DNA from: Ehretia macrophylla
Lineage: Eukaryota; Streptophyta; Magnoliopsida; Boraginales; Ehretiaceae
NCBI GenBank assembly: GCA_037974665.1
Contig: CM075771.1
Location: forward strand, 38,238,425 to 38,302,424
Direction of reading: 5' to 3'
DNA: 64,000 nt
Part shown: piece by piece, positions 34,960 through 46,818 of the stretch
Layout: each line of letters starts with the position of its first letter
Position numbering within the stretch: position 1 is the first letter of the stretch
Translations under genes and position numbers: made by a program
Notes under the pieces: model-generated
The model's input: the letters and a program-made list of their open reading frames with translations, nothing else
The model's database searches: none
What the model was told of the DNA's origin: nothing

Positions 34960-35078
34960 GGGTGCGATCATGCCAGCACTAATGCACCGGATCCCATCAC
35001 AACTCCGAAGTTAAGCGTGCCTGGGCGAGAGTAGTACTAGGATGGGTGACCCCTTGGGAAGTCCTCGTGTTGTATCCC
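34960..35078 (+). rRNA. 5S rRNA gene (dimer unit a')
   Basis: Differences: A13G, G41C, T62C, C95T, C114T, C116T. Unit 677. Confidence 0.95.
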
Positions 35079-35636
35079 CTTTTCAATTTTTTTTGCCCCG
35101 GTTAGGGTTGCCAACTTACTTTATCTACCAAATCTCTATTACCGAATCCCACGGAATATTAGGCAAGACAATGTCGCTTCACGTAGAGGCCGATCCCGCA
35201 AACCGAGGGCAAAAGGTTTGTGACCAGGTCTCTGTCGCTTCGGTGCCCATAACTTTTGATCCGAAAGGAGTTACGCGGCCCACAGCATACCGTTGCAAAG
35301 CTCTCTAAGAGCTCTACAATGGGGGCAGCGAGCTTGCTCGATGTGCCCATTTTTGGAGCCCAAAATCGAACGTTTTCATCAGGTCCATGCCACTTTTCTT
35401 CTTTTACCTTATTTTTCCGTCCCGGATCGTACGTCGTGAGCGGTTAAAAGGATGACAACCTGACTCGCGGTACATCAGAGGGCCCTACTACGTGTTGATA
35501 TCACGTCTTGCGATGATGCTTTGTTTTTGAAGTGGATGGGTTGTCGTTAAGCCAATGGGGTCTTTTGAATGGGCCATCTCCCTAGGCTGCCACTGTGAAC
35601 CGTTAACACATATAGAAATTGTGCCCTCAACATGAC

Positions 35637-35755
35637 GGGTGCGATCATACCCGCACTAATGAGCCGGATCCCATCAGAACTCCAAAGTTAAGCGTGCTTG
35701 GACGAGAGTAGTACTAGGATGGGTGACCCCCTAGGAAGTCCTCGTGTTGCACCCC
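35637..35755 (+). rRNA. 5S rRNA gene (dimer unit b')
   Basis: Differences: A16C, C26A, A27G, G48A, G66A, G97A. Unit 677. Confidence 0.95.
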
Positions 35756-36313
35756 CTTTTCAATTTTTTTTGCCCTGGTTAGGGTTGCCAAGATACTTGA
35801 TCCACCAAATCTCTATTACCGAATCCCACGGAACATTGGGCAAGACAACTTCTCCTCACGTAAAGGCCGGGCCCGTAAACCGAGGGCGTAGGGTTTTTTA
35901 CCAGGTCTCCGTCACTCCGGTGCACATAACTTTTGATCCGTAAGAAGTTACGTGGCGCACAGCATACTGTTGCAAAGCTCTCTGAGAGCTTTACGACGGG
36001 GGCAGCCAGCTTGCTCGCTTTGCCCATTTTTGGAGCCCAAAATCGAATGTTTTCATCTGTTTCAGGCCACTTTTCTTCTTTTGCTCTATTTTTCAGTCCC
36101 AGATCGTACGTCGTGAGCTATTAAAAGGACGACAACCTGACTCGCGGGTCATCGGAGGGCCCTACAATGTGTCGATATCACGTCTTGCGAGGATACTGCG
36201 TTGTTAAAGCGGATGGGTTGGCGTTAAGCCCATTGGGCCTTTTGAATGGGCCATGTCTTTAGGCTGGGACTGTGAACCGTTAACACAAATAGGAATTGTG
36301 CCCTCAACATGAC

Positions 36314-36432
36314 GGGTGCGATCATACCAGCACTAATGCACCAGATCCCATCAGAACTCCGAAGTTAAGCGTGCTTAGGCGAGAGTAGTACCAGGATGGG
36401 TGACCCCCTGGGAAGTCCTCGTGTTGCACCCC
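36314..36432 (+). rRNA. 5S rRNA gene
   Basis: Few differences: G30A, G64A, T79C. Unit 676. Confidence 0.97.
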
Positions 36433-36989
36433 CTTTTCAATTTTTTTTCCTTGGTTAGGGTTGCCAAGATACTTTATCGGCCAAATCTCTATTACCGAAT
36501 CCCACAGAACATTGGGCAAGACAACTTCGCTTCACGTAGAGGCCGGGCCCGCAAACCGAGGGCGTAGGGTTTATGACCAGGTCTTCGTCACTCCGGTGCA
36601 CATAACTTTTGATTCGTAAGGAGTTACGCGGCGCACAGCATACCGTTGCAAAGCTCTCTGAGAGCTCTACGACAGGGGTAGTGAGCTTGCTCTCTGTGCC
36701 CATTTTTGGAGCCCAAAATCGAACGTTTTCATCAGTTTCAGGCCACTTTTCTTCTTTTGCCCTATTTTTCCATCCCGGATCGTACGTCGTGAGCTGTGAA
36801 AAGGACGACAACCTGACTCGCAGGACATCAAAGGGCCCTACAACGTGTCAATATCACGTCTTGTGAGGATGCTGCATTGTTGAAGCAGATGGGTTGTCGT
36901 TAAGCCCATTGGGCCTTCTGAATTGGCCATCTCTCTAGGCTGGGACTGTGAACTGTTAACACATATAGGAATTATGACCTCAACATGAC

Positions 36990-37108
36990 GGGTGCGATCA
37001 TACCAGCACTAATGCACCAGATCCCATCAGAACTCCGAAGTTAAGCGTGCTTGGGCGAGAGCTGTACTAGGATGGGTGACCGCCTTGGAAGTCCCCGTGT
37101 TGCACCCA
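36990..37108 (+). rRNA. 5S rRNA gene
   Basis: Differences: G30A, T73C, A74T, C93G, G97T, T106C. Unit 677. Confidence 0.96.
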
Positions 37109-37666
37109 GTTTTCAATTTTTTTTGCCCTGGTTAGGGTTGCCCAAATACTTAATCCACCAAATCTCTATTACCGAATCCCACGGAACATTGGACAAGACA
37201 ACTTCGCTTCACGTAGAGGCCGGGCCCGCAAACCGAGGGCGTACGGTTTGTGACCAGGTCTCCGTCGCTCCGGTGCCCATAACTTTTGATCCGTAAGGAG
37301 TTACGCAGCGCACAGCATACCGTTGCAAAGCTCTCTAAGAGCTCTACGACAGGGGTAGCCAGCTTGCTCGCTTTGGCCGTTTTTGGAGCTCAAAATTGAA
37401 CGTTTTCATCAGTTTCAGGCCACTTTTCTTCTTTTGCTCTGTTTTTTCATCCCGGATCGTACGTCGTGAGCTGTTAAAAGGACGACAACCTGACTCGCGG
37501 GACATCAGAGGGCCCTACAACGTGTCGATATCACGACTTACGAGGATGCTGCGTTGTTGAAGCGGATGCGTTGTCGTTAAGCCCATTGGGCCTTTTGAAT
37601 GGGCCATCTCTTTATGCTGGGACTGTGAACCGTTAACACATTTTGGAATTGTGCCCATAACATGAC

Positions 37667-37681
37667 GGGTGTGATCATACC
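37667..37681 (+). pseudogene. 5S rRNA gene, 5' piece cut by second LTR copy
   Basis: Bases 1-15 of a 5S gene (C6T), ending ATACC exactly as at 25900-25914. The upstream TATA-like box is changed to CATTTTGG. The 3' part of this gene is missing from the window. Confidence 0.92.
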
Positions 37682-40306
37682 TGTGAGGCTCGACCCCGAA
37701 TAACGTGTCCTACCTCGATATGCGCGCCTTAGACCTAAAATTAAAAGATCGACCTTGGATTACGTGTCCTATCTTGGTTTTCGTGCATACCTCGTCATAC
37801 GTGCCTTGACCTAGAATAGTGTGCCCTAATCCCCTACTCACGTGCAGTACCTAGAAATACGTGCCCTGACCTTGATGTACGTGCATTACCTCGTTTAGTG
37901 TGCCCTAACCTTGAACTGCGTACCTTAACCTAGATATAGAGTCATGCCTTGATTTGTGTGCATTTGCATTAGAATCCGTGTATTTATCTTGAAGTACGTG
38001 CATTAGTCTTGAAGTTTGTGTCTTACCTCGTAGTTCGTGTCTACCTCGTAATTCGTGCCCTAGACCTAGGAATCCGTGCCACCACGTTGATCAAGAAAGA
38101 ATCCTACACAAAGCACTAGACAATAAAATAATCCTACACAATCCACTAACCAATATTATATTCCTAATTCAAATTCTCTACAAACTCCAATAACAATAAA
38201 ATAATAATAAACTATTCCAAAATTTCCCACTAACTATTATTCTATTCATAATTCAACTCATCAACAAACATTCCTATATTTTATTCTACCTAGATTCCCT
38301 AATTTCCCCACATACCTATGACAATTTTAATGACACAAATGCATAAAGAATTATTCCTAGACAAACTATGACAAACACTTAGCACAATGCATAAAAAAAT
38401 GCTCAAAACCACCTAAATCCTCTACCTTGCTCAACCAAACCACCCTTGCCCATGTTAAACATTTTAAAATCACACATTGAAGACACAAAAATCAGAATTT
38501 AATGGCCCAAGGCCGACCAAGTGCTTGAATAATGCAAAAGCCTTCATTTTTTTGTCATTTCTTCTTTCCTCTCACATTTTCTCTCTCTCCCTCTCATTCT
38601 CTCTCTCCATTTCGATTTTGGCTGAGTTCTCTCCACCTCTTAGCTCATCTTCATCATCCTAAGGTGCATCGAGACAAACCACAAGCAAAGAAACTCACCC
38701 AAGCAAGATAGGATGCAAGAAACACACATGCAAGCATTTTGAGTCACCGTTTTCGGCCTAGGCTAGGAAAAATAGAGAAACCAAGTTGGAATCTCGGCTA
38801 AGCAAGAAGAAGAAGAGATTTGAAGCTTCAACAAGTTTTTTGTGCATCTTTGTGGTTGATTGCTAAGGTGAGGGTTAAAACCTTTTGAAAACTCTTCAAA
38901 AATTCATATTCATGCTCATAAATGTGTGTATTTGCTTCTGTACTTGAGCTATATGGTCGTTCATAAGCTTAAACAAACATGCATGGCAAGATCTTGGCCT
39001 GAAAATGATGCTAGGTGAAGTCGAAATTGTTGACAGCTCTCTGACCAGTCTGTTCGAGGTAAGTTTAGCTAGGAAAATGATGTTGCAAATGCTTGAAAAT
39101 TGGTAGGTGACTATTTTGAACGGTTTTGAACATTTTTCCCAGAAATAGGCCGAAGTTAATTTTGACTCTAAGGTCCTCAAAATGGCAAATCTTTAAAATG
39201 TGACCAAATCTGGAAATCTGGAAAAAATGAAGCAGGTTTTGGCAGATGCAATGACCTTGTGGAACGAACCATATTTTACTTAGTAAATGATGTCTAAAAT
39301 GCATGAAATTTGGTGTGATACTATATTTTTCGGTTCTGGACAATTTTGTCAGAAATGGACCAAGGCTAAAACTGACCCTAAGGACCTCAAAAACGTCAAC
39401 TTCTGAAAAGTGTGCAAATCTGGACAGTTTTATGCTACCTCACTGTTTCGGCTATAACTAATGATTCCGAACTCCAATTGATGCAAGGTTTGTTTCTGTT
39501 TTTAGTTAACTTCTTAAGATTTAATTTGACATCTTATTCACTGGATTTGGAGATTTTTTGGTTATCCTATTGATTGTGAGAATACAGCCTATTGCAGTAA
39601 GGGTTTCACTTAATGTTGTACTTAGAAAAATTGTTGTGACTCCTCTTGTTGAATTAAATGCTTGGGATTGTAGCTTTGGGATGTTGTGTGGACTGTTTTG
39701 AATGTTTGAAGATGTTGAATTAAATGATACATGGTTTGAGATTGACTTTGAGTTGGGTTGAGGCTCAAATTGCATGAATATATACGAAATGGAAACCCTA
39801 ATGACTAGGTAGTTTTGCTAAGTATTGATCATTTGTATATTGTGTGGAAATTATATGCTTAGTGGGCTGCCCGTAAATGTCTTATAACGTCAAATGTGAT
39901 CTTGACCATTGCATGTTGTCAAATAAGCTTCTCTTGCAACCGAACCCACGTAAATGTTGTTGCATGTTGAATATTCGTATAACTTGATTATGTAAACTTC
40001 GAAATGAGTTATATGGCTTGACACGCATGTGTTACATGGCTGCCCGTTTAATGTTCATATGACTCCATATGCTTTTCAAGTGAAATTATTTGTCTTATCG
40101 TGCCTTGTTTGAGTACTTGACAACGTGCGATCTTATAACTGCTCGGAGGTGACCTACTTTGTTGTCCTCCTAATGTGATATGATAAATGTTATAAATGTG
40201 CATTGCATACGAGGTTGCAACCTTTCATTGTGGAATGGTAGCGTTTCACGAACGCCGGGCGGCATAGGGCTTGCCGGTGCTCCCGTGACTACCATGGTCC
40301 AATTCC
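37682..40306 (+). mobile_element. Truncated LTR, Del/Tekay, second copy
   Basis: A 2.6 kb fossil that matches the solo LTR at 25915 along its first 2621 bases and sits at the same base of a 5S gene. Its last ~1022 bp, the second target-site copy, the rest of the 5S gene and about 257 bp of spacer are missing. After a few filler bases (about 40307-40310) 5S spacer resumes mid-unit. Differences from the first copy are concentrated in the CpG-rich periodic part. Best read as a duplicated array segment carrying one old insertion, later cut by a deletion. Confidence 0.88.
37697..38080 (+). repeat. ~19.5 bp periodic repeat at the start of the LTR, second copy
   Basis: The same periodic CGTG-core array as at 25930-26312, with scattered C/T and G/A differences, many at CG positions. 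Confidence 0.75.
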
Positions 40307-40608
40307 AATTCGCTGTGCCCGTTTTTGGATCCCAAAATCGAACGTTTTCATCAGTTTCAGGCCACTTTTCTTCTTTTGCTCTATTTTTCCATCCCAGATC
40401 GTACGTTGTGAGCTGTTAAAAGGACAACAACCTGACTCGTGGGACATCAGAGGGCCCTACAACGTGGTGATATCACGTCTTGCGAGGATGCTGCGTTGTT
40501 GAAGCGGATGGGTTGTCGTTAAGCACATTAGGCCTTTTGAATGGGCCATCTCTCTAGGCTGGCACTATGAACCATTAACACATATAGGAATTGTGCCCTC
40601 AACATGAC

Positions 40609-40727
40609 TGGTGCAATCATACCAACACTAATGCACCGGATCCCATTAGAACTCCGAAGTTAAGCGTGCTTGGGCGAGAGTAGTACTAGGATGGGTGACC
40701 CCCTGGGAAGTCCTCGTGTTGCACCCC
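40609..40727 (+). rRNA. 5S rRNA gene
   Basis: Differences: G1T, G7A, G17A, C39T. Its spacer resembles that of 30225 (CGTACGCC form). Unit 677. Confidence 0.96.
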
Positions 40728-41285
40728 ATTTTCAATTTTTTTTGCCCTGGTTAGGGTTGCCAAGATACTTTACCCACAAAATCTCTATTACCGAATCCCA
40801 CGGACCATTGGGCAAGACAACTTTGCTTCACGTAGAGGCCAGGCCCGTAAATCGAGGGCGTAGGGTTTGTGACCAGGTCTCCGTCGCTCCGGTGCACATA
40901 ACTTTTGATCCGTAAGGAGTTACGCGGCGCACAGCATACCGTTGCAAAGCTCTCTAAGAGCTCTACGACGGGGGCAGCCAGCTTGCTCGCTGTGCCCCTT
41001 TTTGGAGCCCAAAATCGAACGTTTTCATCAGTTTTAGGCCACTTTTCTTCTTTTGCTCTGGTTTTCCGTCCCGGATCGTACGCCATGAGCTGTTAAAAGG
41101 ACGACAACCTGACTCGTGGGACATCAGAGGGCCTTACAATGTGTCGATATCACGTCTTGCAAGGATGCTGCGTTGTTGAAGCAGATGGGTTGTCGTTAAG
41201 CCCATTAGGCCTTTTGAATGGGCCATCTCTCTAGGCTGGCACTGTGAACCGTTAACACATATAGGAATTGTGCCCTCAACATGGC

Positions 41286-41403
41286 GTGTGCGATCATACC
41301 AGCACTAATGCACCGGATCCCAACAGAACTCGAAGTTAAGCGTGCTTGGGCGAGAGTAGTATTAGGATGGGTGAACCCCTCGAAAGTCCTTGTGTTGCAC
41401 CCC
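41286..41403 (+). rRNA. 5S rRNA gene, 1 base short (AACTCGAAG form)
   Basis: G2T, T38A, one C lost at 46-47, C78T, C91A, G97C, G99A, C107T. Related by descent to 30902 and 63446. Unit 676. Confidence 0.95.
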
Positions 41404-41961
41404 ATTTTCAATTTTTTTTGCCCTGGTTAGGGTTGTCAAGATACTTTATCCACCAAATCTCTATTACCAAATCCCACGGAACATTGGGCAAGACAACTTC
41501 GCTTCACGTAGAGGCCGAGCCCGCAAACCGATGGCGTAGGGTTTGTGACCAGGTCTCCGTCGTTCCGGTGCACATAACTTTTGATCCGTAAGGAGTTACG
41601 CAGCGTACAACATAACATTGCAAAGCTCTCTGAGAGCTCTACGACAGGGGCAGCTAGCTTGCTCACTGTGCCCATTTTTGGATCCGAAAATTGAACGTTT
41701 TCATCAATTTCAGCCCACTTTTCTTCCTTTGCCCTGTTTTTCTGTCCTTGATCGTACGTCGTGAGCTGTTAAAAGGATGAAAACCTGACTCGCGGTACAT
41801 TAAAGGGCCCTATCACGTGTCGATATCACGTATTGCGAGGATGCTGCATTGTTGAAGCGGATGGGTTGTCGTTAAGCCTATTGGGCCTTTTGAATGGGCC
41901 ATCTCTCTAGGCTGGCACTGTGAACCGTTAACACATATAGGAATTGTGCCCTCAACATGAC

Positions 41962-42080
41962 GGGTGTGATCATACCAGCACTAATGTACAAGATCCCATT
42001 AGAACTCCGAAGTTAAGCGTGCTTGGACGAGAGTAGTACTAGGATGGGTGACCCCTTGGGAAGTCCTCATGTTGTACCCC
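41962..42080 (+). rRNA. 5S rRNA gene
   Basis: Differences: C6T, C26T, C29A, G30A, C39T, G66A, C95T, G108A, C114T. Its spacer matches the spacer after 30902. Unit 676. Confidence 0.94.
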
Positions 42081-42637
42081 CTTTTCAATTTTTTTTGCCC
42101 TGGTTATGGTTGCCTAGATACTTTATCCACCAAATCTCTTTTACTGAATCGCACAGAACATTGGGCAAGACAACTTCACTTCACGTAGAGACCGGGCCTG
42201 CAAACCGAGGGCGTAGGGTTCGTGACCAGGTCTCCGTCGTTCCGGTGCCCATAACTTTTGATCCGTAAGGAGTTACGTAGTGCACAACATACCGTTGCAG
42301 AGCTCTCTGAGAGCTCTACGATGGGCACAGCCAGCTTGCTTGTTATGCCCATTTTTGGATCTTAAAATCAAACGTTTTCATCGGTTTCAGGCCATTTTGT
42401 TCTTTTAGTCTATTTTTTCGTCACGGATCGTACGTCGTGAGCTGTTAAAAGGACGACAACCTAACTCGTGGGACATCAGAGGGCCCTACAACGTGTCGAT
42501 ATCACGTCTTGCGAGGATGCTGCGTTGCTGAAGCGGATGAGTTGTCGTTAAGCCCATTGGGCCTTTTGAATGGGCCATCTCTCTAGGCTGGGACTGTGAA
42601 CCGTTAACACATATAGGAATTGTGCCCTCAACATTAC

Positions 42638-42756
42638 GGGTGCGATCATACCAGCACTAATGCACCGGATCCCATCAGACCTCAGAAGTTAAGCATGCTT
42701 GGGATAGAGTAGTACTAGGATGGGTGACACCTTGGGAAGTCCTCGTGTGTTACCCC
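42638..42756 (+). rRNA. 5S rRNA gene, diverged
   Basis: Differences: A43C, C47A, G58A, C67A, G68T, C92A, C95T and a changed 3' end (T112G, G113T, C114T) that breaks helix I. Unit 677. Confidence 0.93.
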
Positions 42757-43314
42757 CTTTTCAATTTTTTTTGCCCTGGTTAGGGTTGCCAAGATACTTT
42801 ATCCACCAAATCTCATTTACCGAATCCCACGAAACATTGGGCAAAACAATTTTGCTTCACGTTGAGGCCGGGCCCGCAAACCGAGTGCGTAGGGTTTGTG
42901 ACCAGGTCTTCGTCGCTCCAGTGCCCATAACTTTTGATCCGTAAGGAGTTACGTGGCGCACAGCATACCGTTACAAAGCTCTTTGAGAGCTCTACGACGG
43001 GGGCAGCCAGCTTGCGTGTTGTGCCTATTTTTGGAGCCCAAAATCGAATGTTTTCATCAGTTTCAGTCCACTTTTCTTTTTTTGCTCTGTTTTTCCGTCC
43101 CGGATCGTACGTCGTGAGCTGTTAAAAGGACGACAACCCGACTCACGGGACATCAGAGGGCCCAACAACGTGTCGATATCACATCTTGCGAGGATGCTAC
43201 GTTGTTGAAGGGGATGGGTTGTCGTTAAGTCCATTGGGCCTTTTGAATAGGCCATCTCTCTAGGCTAGGACTGTGAATCGTTAACACATATAGGAATTGT
43301 GCCCTTAACATGAC

Positions 43315-43433
43315 GGGTGCGATCATACCTGCACTAATGCAATGGATCCCATCAGAACTCCGAAGTTAAGAGTTCTTGGGCTTGAGTAGTACTAGGATGG
43401 GTGACCCCCTAAGAAGTCCTCGTGTTATACCCC
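43315..43433 (+). rRNA. 5S rRNA gene, diverged
   Basis: Differences: A16T, C28A, C29T, C57A, G60T, G68T, A69T, G97A, G98A, G113A, C114T, several in the A box. Probably inactive. Unit 677. Confidence 0.92.
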
Positions 43434-43991
43434 CTTTTCAATTTTTTTTTCCCTGGTTAGGGTTACCAAGATACTTTAACCACCAAATCTATATTACCGA
43501 ATCCCACGGAACATTGGGCAAGGAAACTTCGCTTCACGTAGAGGCTAGGCCCGCAAACCGAGGGCGCAGGGTTTGTGACCAGGTCTCCGTCGCTCCGGTG
43601 TCCATAACATTTGATCCGTAAGGAGTCACGCGGCGCACAACATACCGTTGCAAAGCTCTCTAAGAGCTCTACGACGGAGGTAGCCAGCTTGCTCGCTGTG
43701 CCTATTTTTTGAGCCTAAAATCGAACGTTTTCATCAGTTTTAGTCCACTTTTCTTCTTTTGCTCTATTTTTTCATCTCGGACCGTACGTCGTAAGCTGTT
43801 AAAAGGACGACAACCTGACTCGCGGGACATCAGAGGGCCTTACAACGTGTCAATATCACGTCTTGCGAGGATGCTACGTTGTTGAAGCGGATGGGTTGTC
43901 GTTAAGTCCATTGGGCCTTTTGAATAGGCCATCTCTCTAGGCTGGGACTTTGAACTGTTAACACATATAGGAATTGTGCCCTCAACATGAC

Positions 43992-44110
43992 GGGTGCGAT
44001 CATACCAGCACTAATGCAACGGATCCCATCAGAACTCCGAAGTTATGCGTGTTTGGGTAAGAGTAGTACTAGGATGGGTGACCCCCTGGGAAGTCCTCGT
44101 GTTGCACCCC
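43992..44110 (+). rRNA. 5S rRNA gene
   Basis: Differences: C28A, A55T, C61T, C67T, G68A; A55T and C61T are in the A box. Unit 677. Confidence 0.95.
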
Positions 44111-44668
44111 CTTTTCAATTTTTTTTGCCCTGGTAAGGGTTGCCAGGATACTTTATCCACCAAATCTCTATTACCGAATCCCACGGCACATTGGGCAAGA
44201 CAACTTCGCTTCACGTAGAGGCCGATCCCGCAAACCGAGGGCGTAGGGTTTGTGACCAGGTCTCTGTCGATCCGGTGCCCATAACTTTTGATCCGTAAGA
44301 AGTTACGCGGCGCACAGCATACCGTTGCAAAGCTCTCTGAGAGCTCTACGACGGGGGCAGCCAGCTTGCTCGCTTTGCCCAATTGTGGAGCCCAAAATCG
44401 AACGTTTTCATCAGTTTCAGGCCACTTTTGTTCTTTTGCTCTGTTTTTCCGTCCCGGATCGTACGTCGTGCGCTGTTAAAACGACGACAACCTGACTCGC
44501 GTGACATCAGAGGGCCCTACAACGTGTCGATATCACGTCTTGGGAGGATGCTAAGTTATTAAAGCGGATGGGCTGTCGTTAAGTCCATTGGGCCTTTCGA
44601 ATAGGCCATCTCTCAAGGCTGGGACTATGAACAGTTAACACATATAGAAATTGTGCCCTCAACATGAC

Positions 44669-44787
44669 GGGTGCGATCATACCAGCACTAATGCAACGGA
44701 TCCCATCAGAACCACAAAGTTAAGCGTGCTTGGGCGAGAGTAGTAGTAGGATGGGTGACCCCCTTGGAAGTCTTCGTGTTGCACCCC
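44669..44787 (+). rRNA. 5S rRNA gene
   Basis: Differences: C28A, T45C, C46A, G48A, C78G, G97T, C105T. Unit 677. Confidence 0.95.
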
Positions 44788-45345
44788 CTTTTCAATTTTT
44801 TTTGCCCTGGTTTGGGTTGCCAAGATACTTTATCCACCAAATCTCTATTACCGAATCCCACAGAACATTGGACAAGACAACTTCGCTTCACGTAGAGGCC
44901 AGGCCCGCAAACCGAGGGCGCAGGGTTTGTGACCAAGTCTCCGTCGCTCCGGTGTCCATAACATTTGATCCGTAAGGAGTCATGCAGCGCACAACATACC
45001 GTTGTAAAGCTCTCTAAGAGCTCTACGATGGAGGTAGCCAGCTTGCTCGCTGTGCCCGTTTTTTGGGCCCAAAATCAAACGTTTTCATCAGTTTTAGTCC
45101 ACTTTTCTTCTTTTGCTCTATTTTTTCATCTCGGACCGTATGTCGTAAGCTGTTAAAAGGACGACAACCTAACTCGCGGGACATCAGAGGGCCTTATAAC
45201 GTGTCAATATCACGTCTTGCGAGGATGCTACGTTGTTGAAGCGGATGGGTTCTCGTTAAGTCCATTGGGCCTTTTGAATAGGCCATCTCTCTAGGCTGCG
45301 ACTGTGAACCGTTAACACATATAGGAATTGTGCCCTCAACATGAC

Positions 45346-45464
45346 GGGTGCGATCATACCAGCACTAATGCAACGGATCCCATCAGAACTGCGAAGTTAT
45401 GCGTGCTTGGGCAAGAGTAGTACTAGGATGGGTGACCCCCTGGGAAGTCCTCGTGTTGCACCCC
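45346..45464 (+). rRNA. 5S rRNA gene
   Basis: Differences: C28A, C46G, A55T, G68A. Twin of 43992. Unit 677. Confidence 0.96.
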
Positions 45465-46022
45465 ATTTTCAATTTTTTTTGCCCTGGTAAGGGTTGCCAA
45501 GCTACTTTATCCACAAAATCTCTATTACCGAATCCCACGGAACATTGGGCAAGACAACTTCGCTTCACGTAGAGGCCGATCCCGCAAACCGAGGGCGTAG
45601 GGTTTGTGACCAGGTCTCCGTCGATCCAGTGCCCATAACTTTTGATCCGTAAGAAGTTACGCGGCGCACAGCATACCGTTGCAAAGCTCTCTGAGAGCTC
45701 TACGACGGGGGCAGCCAGCTTGCTCGCTGTGCCCAATTTTGGAGCCCAAAATCGAACGTTTTCATCAGTTTGAGGCCACTTTTCTTCTTTTGACCTATTT
45801 TTTCATCCCGGATCGTACGTCGTGAGCTGTTAAAAGGACGACAACCTGACTCACAGGACATGAGAGGGCCCTACAATTTGTCAATATCACGTCTTGCGAG
45901 GATGCTGCGTTGTTGAAGTGGATGGGTTGTCGTTAAGCCCATTGGGCCTTTCGAATGGGCCATCTCTCTAGGCTAGGACTGTGAACCGTTAACACATATA
46001 GGAATTGTGCCCTCAACCTGAT

Positions 46023-46141
46023 GGGTGCGATCATACTAGCACTGATGCACCGGATCCCATCAGAACTCCGAAGTTAAGCGTGCTTGGGCGAGAGTTGTAC
46101 TAGGATGGGTGACCCCTTGGGAAGTTCTCGTGTTGCACCCC
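46023..46141 (+). rRNA. 5S rRNA gene
   Basis: Differences: C15T, A22G, A74T, C95T, C104T. Unit 677. Confidence 0.96.
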
Positions 46142-46699
46142 CTTTTCAATTTTTTTTGCCGTGGTAAGGGTTCCCAAGATACTTTATCCACTAAATCTCT
46201 ATTACCGTATCCCACGGAACATTGGGCAAGACTACTTCGCTTCACGTAGAGGTCGGGCCTGTAAACCGAGGGCGTAGGGTTTGTGACCAGGTCTCCGTCG
46301 CTTCGGAGCCCATTACTTTTGTTCCGTAAGGAGTTACGCAGCGCAAAACATACCGTTCCATAGCTCACTGAGAGCTCTACGACAGGGGCAGCCAGCTTGG
46401 TCGCTGTGTCCATTTTTGGAGCCCAAAATCGAACGTTTTCATCAGTTTCAGGCCACTTTTCTTCTTTTGACCTATTTTTTCGTCCCGAATCGTATGTCGT
46501 GAGCGGTTAAAAGGACGACAACTTGACTCGCGGTACATCAGAGGGCCCTACGACGTTTCGATATCACTTCTTGCGAGGATGCTGTGTTGTTGAAGCGGAT
46601 GGGCTGTCGTTAAGCCCATTGGGCCTTTTGAATGGGCCATCTCTCTAGGTTGGCACTGTGAACCGTTAACACATATAGGAATTGTGCGCTTAACATGAC

Positions 46700-46818
46700 G
46701 GGTGTGATCATACCAACACTAATGCACCGGATCCCATCAGAACTCCGAAGTTAAGCGTGCTTGGGCGAGAGTAGTAGTAGAATGGGTGACCCCTAGGGAA
46801 GTCCTTGTGTGGCACCCC
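46700..46818 (+). rRNA. 5S rRNA gene
   Basis: Differences: C6T, G17A, C78G, G82A, changes near 95-97, C107T, T112G. Unit 678. Confidence 0.95.

Larger units (their letters stand above)
34960..36313 (+). repeat. Two-unit (1354 bp) higher-order repeat, copy 2
   Basis: Second copy of the pair beginning at 33606. It shares A13G, T62C, C95T, C114T, C116T in the first gene and A16C, C26A, G48A, G66A, G97A in the second. Confidence 0.88.
29558..37681 (+). repeat. 5S rDNA tandem array, block 2
   Basis: The 3' piece of the split gene, eleven full 5S units of 675-677 bp, and the first 15 bases of a twelfth gene cut by the second LTR copy. Contains a clear two-unit repeat at 33606-36313. No other genes are seen in the spacers. 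Confidence 0.97.
43520..45770 (+). repeat. Second two-unit (1354 bp) duplication
   Basis: The spacer after 43315 plus the unit at 43992 are repeated at +1354 bp in the spacer after 44669 plus the unit at 45346. Shared marks are GGGCGCAGGG, GTGTCCATAACATTTG, TCGGACCGTA, and C28A with A55T in the second genes. The limits are approximate. Confidence 0.8.

Noticed and set aside
37667-37700. Independent second LTR insertion at a hotspot inside the 5S gene
   Set aside because: Possible, since position and duplication match, but the downstream 5S units are paralogous at both sites, so a segmental duplication explains both with one event.
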